From an uncultured Intestinimonas sp. (GTDB lineage Bacteria > Bacillota > Clostridia > Oscillospirales > Oscillospiraceae), in the NCBI RefSeq assembly GCF_944387245.1, contig NZ_CALXEE010000016.1, forward strand, positions 1-36,034: a DNA stretch of 36,034 nt. The letters run 5' to 3'. Positions 31,094 through 36,034 of the stretch are shown here, in pieces. The notes under the pieces were generated by a model. That model made no database searches, had not been told where the DNA came from, and saw nothing but the letters and a program-made list of their open reading frames with translations. The first letter of the stretch is position 1, and the number at the start of each line of letters is the position of its first letter. The translations under genes and the position numbers were made by a program.

Positions 31094-34000
31094 TTACATG
31101 AGGTAGAAGAGCATCTTGGCCACCTCGGCCCGGGTGACGGAGTCGTTGGGCCGGAGCTGGTTGTTGTAGCCGGAAATGATGCCCTGGCCCACCAGGGACT
31201 CCACGTAGGGGAGAGACCAGGCGGGGACGGAGGCGGCATCGCTGAAGGTCAGGGACTGAGTCACATAGCCCTTGCCCTGGATGCGGCCCAGGATGGTCAT
31301 GGCCTCGGCCCGGCTGATGGAGGCGGTGGCCCGGCCCATGAGGACGCCGTTGTCCAGGCTGCCTTTGATGATGCCCTCGGTGTACATGGCCTTCATGGCG
31401 TCCACGCACCAGGAGGGGGTGGTATCCAGGTCGGCGAAGGGGAGGGTGACATCGGAATAAGCGGTAAGATCCAGACCCATCCAGCGGGCCACCATCAGGG
31501 AGAACTCGCCCCGGGTGATGTTCTTATCGGGCTGGAAGAGAAGGCCGGAGCTGGACTCCACACCCTGAACCACACCCATGTCATAGAGGTAGGTGGTGTA
31601 GAGGGCGGCCCAGTGGGCAGTCATATCCACGAAGGGGCTCTGAGAGGTGGTGGAGCCGTCTTCGTTGGTGGTGGGAAGGATGTTGTAGGAGCCGCGGCCC
31701 ACATTGCCGCTCTGGTCCACAGCGGTGACGGTGAGTCGGTGGAGCTTGCCGTCGCTGATGGGGAGGGTATAGGTCAGGGTGCCGGTGGACTCATTCCAGG
31801 TAAAGTTTACGCTCATGCCGTCCAGGGTCAGGGTGATGGCCGACTTGGCAAAGGCCTTGTCCACGTTGTCGGAGACGTAGCCGGTAAGCTTGCCGTTTTC
31901 GGCGGTCACGGTGACGGTGGGGACGGTCTCGTCGGTCAGCGCCTCAGTAGCCGTGGTAAACTGATCCAGATAGATGGTGCCGATGGCCTTCTCGCCGCCG
32001 CCGTAGACCACGGTGAGCCCATGGAGGGCGGCGGTGCCCTCAGGCAGGGCGGCAGTCAGGTGCTTCCAGCCGGTGAAGTCCAAAGCGGAAAGAACCACAT
32101 CGCTGGTGGTGCCGGCACTGTCGGCGATGGTGGCGGTGAGGGTGTTGCCGGAGCCGTCGCCGTAGACCCACATGCTCAGGTAGCGGTCGCCGGTGGGGAT
32201 GGCCAGGGAGGCACCCAGAGAGGCGGAGCCGGTCTCGCCAGCGCTGTAATCCACCCGGGCACTCTGCTTACCGTAGCGCACCAGATCGCCGGAGGACTCC
32301 CGGTTAATCACCGCGTTGGAGGAACTGGTGAGGGCGGACAGACCCTCGTCGGTCTCGAAATCGTCCAGCGTGTTGATATGGCCGACCACGGTGATGGGGA
32401 TGGTGATGTAGGTGCCGCCGGCGCTGACGGTGAGGTTGCCAGTGCCGCTCTTGGTACCGGCGGTGAAAACGCCGTTTTCATCCACAGTGCCCACGGCAGA
32501 GTCTACCGACCAGGTGTAACAGGTGTCCTGACTGGTGAGCGCAATCTTCTTCCAGACCGCGCTGGCAGTGAGATCGATGCTCTCCTGTGGGTCCAGGGCG
32601 ATGGAGGTGACGGGAGCCCCGGTGGCCTGGTTGGTCACCGAGATGGAGTCGGGGGTCTTGACCACGGTGATGGAGGCGCTGCCCTCGGCCCGGTTGGCGG
32701 AGGCGGTGACCTGAGTGGTGCCGCTTTCACTGCCGGCGGTAAAGACGCCGTTCACGTCCACGATGCCGTCGCCGTTGCGGATGGACCAGGAGACGGCGGT
32801 ACTGTCCGAAAAGGTATAGCCGTTCTCATCCACCGGGGTGGCGGTGAGGGCTACCTGGGTGCCGGAGAGGACCACGGAGTCGTAGGGGGTGACATAATAG
32901 TGGTCCAGGACCCCGTTGGGCGAGAGCTCAGAGACCAGGAAAATGCCGTTGCTGACGGTGCGCAGGCTGCCGTCGGAGGGGGAGTTGAGAATGGACATGG
33001 AGGAGGTGCCCGGCAAGGTGGCGCCGATGGTGGTGGAGCCGCCGCCATCCAGAGCCACGGCCTCTACGCAGCCCAACTCAATGAGCCGCTGGGCCACCTG
33101 GGTAAGGGAGGCGCCCACGCTGTAACCGGACTGCCGGCCGTCGATGGCGTAGAAGATCACGCTGCCGTCGGCCTTGATGCCGATGGCGGTGCGGGGGTTG
33201 GCGGTGGAGTCGGTCTGGGGGCCCACCTGGCCATTGGTGACGATCTTGTAGTAGCCGCCGATGGCGGTGACCACATCATTCCACCGACTGTCGGCGGCGG
33301 TGACGTCAATGCTCACCTGGTCGCCGGGCTTCAGGGAGGACACCTGGCCCAGGAGCCATTCGTTGTTCTGCTTGTTGACGGTGAGGACCAGCTTGTCCTT
33401 GGGGATCTGGATGGAGGTGGTGGACTCCAGCACTTGATCAACGGTGCACACCAGACGGCCGCCCACGGTGAGCTCGTCGGAGAGAAGCAGAGAGCCAGTG
33501 ACCTCGTCCACCTGGCGGGTACCCTCAGCGGGGGTGGCGGTCTCCAGGTTCTGGGAATCGGTGGCAATGTCGCCGGAGGATGCGGCATTCGTGTCCTGAG
33601 CTGTCGTCTCCATAGGAGTCTCCTCGGCAGACTCTGAGGCGGTGCCGTCGGTGTCGGTGACATCCAGATCCACGTCCACGGTCTGGCCCACATTGGTGGT
33701 AACGGGGGTGAGGATCACGTCGTAGCCGGGGCTGGTATGCTGGGTGGTGGTGCTGAACTCGTCAGTGTAGAGGTAGAGGCCGCCTTCGTGCTTGCCGTCG
33801 GCGGCGGTGCGGGTCTTGTTCACATCGGTGACCCGCATGGTGGAGCCGTTGAAGGTGGCGGTGACGGCCAGGTCGGGCTTGCCGATAAAGGCGGTGCCAT
33901 CGGCCAGAAAGCCAACGGCGTAGTAGCCGCCGGAGGTGGTGCGCAATACGCCGTCGCTGATAATGACGCCCAAGGCATTGCCGGTGGAGAGATCGAAGAA

Positions 34001-34330
34001 GTCGCCGTTGACGCCGCCCACCACCCGGAGCCCCTGGGCCTCCAGGGACTTGGCCATGGTGGCCAGGTCCTGCCGGGACATGAGCTTGTCCCCGTAGACT
34101 ACCACGGGGTAGACGCCGTCGGCGGGGGAGTAGGAGATGTACCGCTCGGTGCGCAGGTCGGACTTGGAGTTGCTCCAGAAAACCTGCTCCACCAGATCAG
34201 AGCCGGGCGCCAGGGAGACGGTGCCGCCGTGGAGCTCGTCGCCCAGAGCGATGGACGCGGACGCGGCGGGGGAGAGCCCCACCAGAACGGCCAGGGTCAG
34301 CGCAGTGGCCCGGATGCCAAATCGTTTCAT
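31094..34330 (-). CDS. Secreted phosphodiester glycosidase-like (NAGPA) protein with SLH anchor
   Basis: This is a large cell-wall-attached protein, 1078 residues. A signal peptide (KRFGIRATALTLAVLVGL...ASAS) leads into a NAGPA-type phosphodiester glycosidase domain (about 60-470). That domain contains GGVNGDFFD early and the hallmark DGGGSTTIGATLPG late. A Glu/Thr/Ala-rich stretch (about 235-290) interrupts it. Next come bacterial Ig-like repeats (TAGSESGTTQVTASA and TAGTKSGTGNLTVSAGG), a carbohydrate-binding-like region, and three C-terminal SLH repeats with ITRGEFSLMVARW, ISRAEAMTILGRI and VTRAEVAKMLFYL. The ATG at 34330 follows GGAGG by 7 nt. It probably acts on wall or exopolysaccharide phosphodiester-linked sugars, which is inference. 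It is flanked by terminators. Confidence 0.88.
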   Translation of the reverse strand: MKRFGIRATALTLAVLVGLSPAASASIALGDELHGGTVSLAPGSDLVEQVFWSNSKSDLRTERYISYSPADGVYPVVVYGDKLMSRQDLATMAKSLEAQGLRVVGGVNGDFFDLSTGNALGVIISDGVLRTTSGGYYAVGFLADGTAFIGKPDLAVTATFNGSTMRVTDVNKTRTAADGKHEGGLYLYTDEFSTTTQHTSPGYDVILTPVTTNVGQTVDVDLDVTDTDGTASESAEETPMETTAQDTNAASSGDIATDSQNLETATPAEGTRQVDEVTGSLLLSDELTVGGRLVCTVDQVLESTTSIQIPKDKLVLTVNKQNNEWLLGQVSSLKPGDQVSIDVTAADSRWNDVVTAIGGYYKIVTNGQVGPQTDSTANPRTAIGIKADGSVIFYAIDGRQSGYSVGASLTQVAQRLIELGCVEAVALDGGGSTTIGATLPGTSSMSILNSPSDGSLRTVSNGIFLVSELSPNGVLDHYYVTPYDSVVLSGTQVALTATPVDENGYTFSDSTAVSWSIRNGDGIVDVNGVFTAGSESGTTQVTASANRAEGSASITVVKTPDSISVTNQATGAPVTSIALDPQESIDLTASAVWKKIALTSQDTCYTWSVDSAVGTVDENGVFTAGTKSGTGNLTVSAGGTYITIPITVVGHINTLDDFETDEGLSALTSSSNAVINRESSGDLVRYGKQSARVDYSAGETGSASLGASLAIPTGDRYLSMWVYGDGSGNTLTATIADSAGTTSDVVLSALDFTGWKHLTAALPEGTAALHGLTVVYGGGEKAIGTIYLDQFTTATEALTDETVPTVTVTAENGKLTGYVSDNVDKAFAKSAITLTLDGMSVNFTWNESTGTLTYTLPISDGKLHRLTVTAVDQSGNVGRGSYNILPTTNEDGSTTSQSPFVDMTAHWAALYTTYLYDMGVVQGVESSSGLLFQPDKNITRGEFSLMVARWMGLDLTAYSDVTLPFADLDTTPSWCVDAMKAMYTEGIIKGSLDNGVLMGRATASISRAEAMTILGRIQGKGYVTQSLTFSDAASVPAWSLPYVESLVGQGIISGYNNQLRPNDSVTRAEVAKMLFYLM

Positions 34331-34518
34331 GCTGTTGCCTCCAAAAATCATTGCAGGGTGAAAGGGAACGGGACTGGCCGTTGGGCGGCCCATTCATGAT
34401 AGGTATAATCCTAACACACCCCCCCTTTTTTGTAAACGGCAGAGGCTGGGAAAAGCTGTCGTTTTGCTGCCGGAGAGACCAATGTTAGGAAAAAGTTAGA
34501 ATGCCGGCGCGGCAAACG

Positions 34519-34556
34519 AAAATCCCGGCAGACCGGATTATGACGGTCTGCCGGGA
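34519..34556 (-). terminator. Terminator of hemW
   Basis: Arms TCCCGGCAGACC (34523-34534) and GGTCTGCCGGGA (34545-34556) pair perfectly across 10 nt. On the - strand TTTT follows (34519-34522). It lies 20 nt after the hemW stop. Confidence 0.85.
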
Positions 34557-34576
34557 CGGTATGCGGGGCGCTGGGA

Positions 34577-35797
34577 TCAAGGGGCAGATGGCTCGGAGGG
34601 AGGGGGCGGCGGAGGTGTTTTTTGTACCTTGGGAAGGGTAGTCTCCAAGGTGGCGCTCTCCTGCCGCTCCAGCAGCTCACCGATGAGCTGGTTGGAGATG
34701 AGGAAGCCGATGGGGGTGAGCCGCCAGCGGTGCCCGTCCCGGGCGGCCCAGCCGTTGTGCTCATATTCGGCCAGCTTGGCCTCGATGGGGTCGAAATTCA
34801 TAAAATATTCCCGCCGGTACTCCCACTCCTCGATGCCGCGGGTGGTCCGCAGCCGGAGCATAAGGTACTCTCCTGAACGCTCCCGCTTGGGGATGAGGTC
34901 GTCGGAGTCGATGATGGGCTTGCCGCCCAGCACTCCGTCGATATAGCCGTCCAGATCCCGGAGGAAGGAGAAGCGCCGACCGCCGAAATCGGAGTGGGCG
35001 CCTGGCCCGAAGCCCAGGTAGGGCCGGGTGAGCCAATATTTCAGGTTGTGCCGCGATTGAAAGCCGGACTGGGCAAAATTGGAGATCTCATACTGGTGAT
35101 AGCCGGCGTGCTCCAGCCGGGCCACCATCCACAGGTACATGTCAGCCTGCATGTCGTCGTCCGGGAGGGTCTCACCCCGGGACACCCGGGCGCACAGGGG
35201 TGTGCCCTCCTCGACCTTCAGGCCGTAGCCGGAGATGTGCTGGGGCTGGAGGGCGATGGCCTTCTCCACCGAGTCCTGCCACCGGGCCATGTCCTGGCCG
35301 GGCAGACCGTACATTAGGTCCAGGGTCAGATTTTTGATCTTGGCCTCCCGGATGGCGGCCACCGCCTCCTGGACCTGCTGGAAGGAGTGGGGCCGGTGGA
35401 GGGCGGCGAGCTCGTCGTCGTGGGCGGACTGCATCCCCAGGGAGACCCGGTTGATGCCCGCCCGGCGGAGGCGCACCATGCTCTTCTTGTCCACGCTCTC
35501 GGGGTTGGCCTCCATGGTGACCTCAGCGTTGCCGGCCACCTCGAACTTCCGCCGGATCACGGAGAGCAGTTCACGGATGCGCTTTTCTCCGTAGAAGCTG
35601 GGGGTGCCGCCGCCGAAGTAGATGGTGTCCACCAGATAGCCCTTGGCCTGGGGGGCGGTCTCCTTGATGTGGGTCAGCAGAGCCTTCTGGTAGTCATCCA
35701 TGCGCTCGGTGCGGCCGGACAAGGAATAGAAGTCACAGTAGTCGCACTTGCTTTTGCAAAACGGTATGTGGATGTAGAGGCCCAGCTGCTTTCCCAT
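34577..35797 (-). CDS. hemW: Radical SAM protein HemW
   Basis: This is the coproporphyrinogen oxidase-like radical SAM protein now regarded as a haem chaperone. The 406-residue protein has the cluster motif CKSKCDYC (Cys14, 18, 21), FGGGTPS near 62, EANPESV, and GINRVSLGMQS. MYGLPGQ and the tail domain with FGPGAHSDF follow. The ATG at 35797 follows AAGGTGGG; a longer frame to 35866 lacks a ribosome site. A short Pro-rich tail ends the protein. It is often near hrcA-dnaK in Firmicutes, and a divergent gene starts nearby. Confidence 0.92.
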   Translation of the reverse strand: MGKQLGLYIHIPFCKSKCDYCDFYSLSGRTERMDDYQKALLTHIKETAPQAKGYLVDTIYFGGGTPSFYGEKRIRELLSVIRRKFEVAGNAEVTMEANPESVDKKSMVRLRRAGINRVSLGMQSAHDDELAALHRPHSFQQVQEAVAAIREAKIKNLTLDLMYGLPGQDMARWQDSVEKAIALQPQHISGYGLKVEEGTPLCARVSRGETLPDDDMQADMYLWMVARLEHAGYHQYEISNFAQSGFQSRHNLKYWLTRPYLGFGPGAHSDFGGRRFSFLRDLDGYIDGVLGGKPIIDSDDLIPKRERSGEYLMLRLRTTRGIEEWEYRREYFMNFDPIEAKLAEYEHNGWAARDGHRWRLTPIGFLISNQLIGELLERQESATLETTLPKVQKTPPPPPPSEPSAP

Positions 35798-35903
35798 GGC
35801 GGTCCCACCTTGCTTCAAAATCGAATCATGATAAATCATTATACCGCGTTTTTCATCTGATGGCAATGAAGCGCGGGGAATTTCCGGCCAAAAGCAAAAG
35901 AGA

Positions 35904-35932
35904 TTGGCCGGGGATGGAAAGCGTGTTATACT
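35904..35932 (+). promoter_or_regulatory. Promoter of the partial gene at window end
   Basis: TTGGCC (35904-35909) stands 17 nt from TATACT (35927-35932), about 40 nt before the GTG start at 35972. Confidence 0.6.
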
Positions 35933-35971
35933 AAAATGACATGTACTTATTTAAGAAAGGAGAAGAGGCCT

Positions 35972-36034
35972 GTGGAGCGCATAGGGGTACCGGGGACGGC
36001 GGAAAAGCAGATCCGGCGGGTAAGCTTTACCGTG
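35972..36034 (+). CDS. Start of unknown gene, cut by window edge
   Basis: A GTG codon follows AAAGGAG (spacing about 10 nt) and a good promoter. The frame stays open for 21 codons to the window end, beginning MERIGVPGTAEKQIRR. This is too short to name. Confidence 0.5.
   Translation, partial: MERIGVPGTAEKQIRRVSFTV

Noticed and set aside
1-36034. CRISPR arrays, tRNA genes, integrase or transposase genes
   Set aside because: No regularly spaced repeats, tRNA-like cloverleaf or recombinase motif was seen on either strand; a dedicated scan would be needed to exclude small ones.

Overview
The window looks like chromosome of a high-G+C, endospore-forming gut Clostridium of the Oscillospiraceae (Flavonifractor / Intestinimonas / Lawsonibacter type). 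The reasons are strongly G/C-ending codons, dipicolinate synthase genes, SLH-anchored envelope protein, clostridial -35/-10 promoters with GGAGG ribosome sites, and hairpin-rich intergenic repeats. The genus is an inference. No tRNA, rRNA, CRISPR array, transposase or integrase was seen.

Layout. (1) 1-3.7 kb, + strand: a palindrome-rich repeat region abuts a dpaA that has lost its N-terminal half, then intact dpaB and a membrane diguanylate cyclase. (2) 3.7-8.5 kb, - strand: a tightly overlapping four-gene operon of FecCD-type permease, ABC ATPase fused to a SAM methyltransferase, substrate-binding lipoprotein and XdhC. (3) 8.9-24.6 kb: an anaerobic purine/urate catabolism island made of an NCS2 purine permease, a divergent YheO-type regulator, operon ssnA-ygfK-YitT-like gene-xdh, then dpaL(ygeX)-ygeY-ygeW-arcC behind its own promoter. 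(4) 24.7-28.6 kb: an unrecognised Cys-motif membrane protein, a DUF2798 membrane protein and nfnB/nfnA. (5) 28.8-36.0 kb, - strand: lysA, a cobalamin riboswitch with a Cys-rich small protein, a large NAGPA/SLH surface protein and hemW, with the first 21 codons of a divergent + strand gene at the edge.

How the parts may work together. The permease would bring in xanthine or urate. Xdh (an iron-sulphur plus molybdopterin fusion with no FAD subunit nearby) and the flavin/iron-sulphur protein YgfK would do the redox chemistry, and SsnA and YgeY hydrolytic steps. DpaL would split 2,3-diaminopropionate to pyruvate and ammonia, and YgeW with ArcC would recover ATP from a carbamoyl group. XdhC would mature the molybdenum cofactor, and the neighbouring importer may supply its metal. 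These roles come from what is known of the ygeXYW/ygfK/ssnA/xdh set; several individual steps are not assigned.

The most interesting signal is a nearly identical 32-33 nt sequence in the 5' leaders of both ssnA and nfnA, 17.5 kb apart on opposite strands. Each copy is built against an intrinsic terminator. It looks like a riboswitch-type element that ties NADPH/ferredoxin balancing (NfnAB) to purine catabolism. The second is the ABC ATPase-methyltransferase fusion in the xdhC operon.
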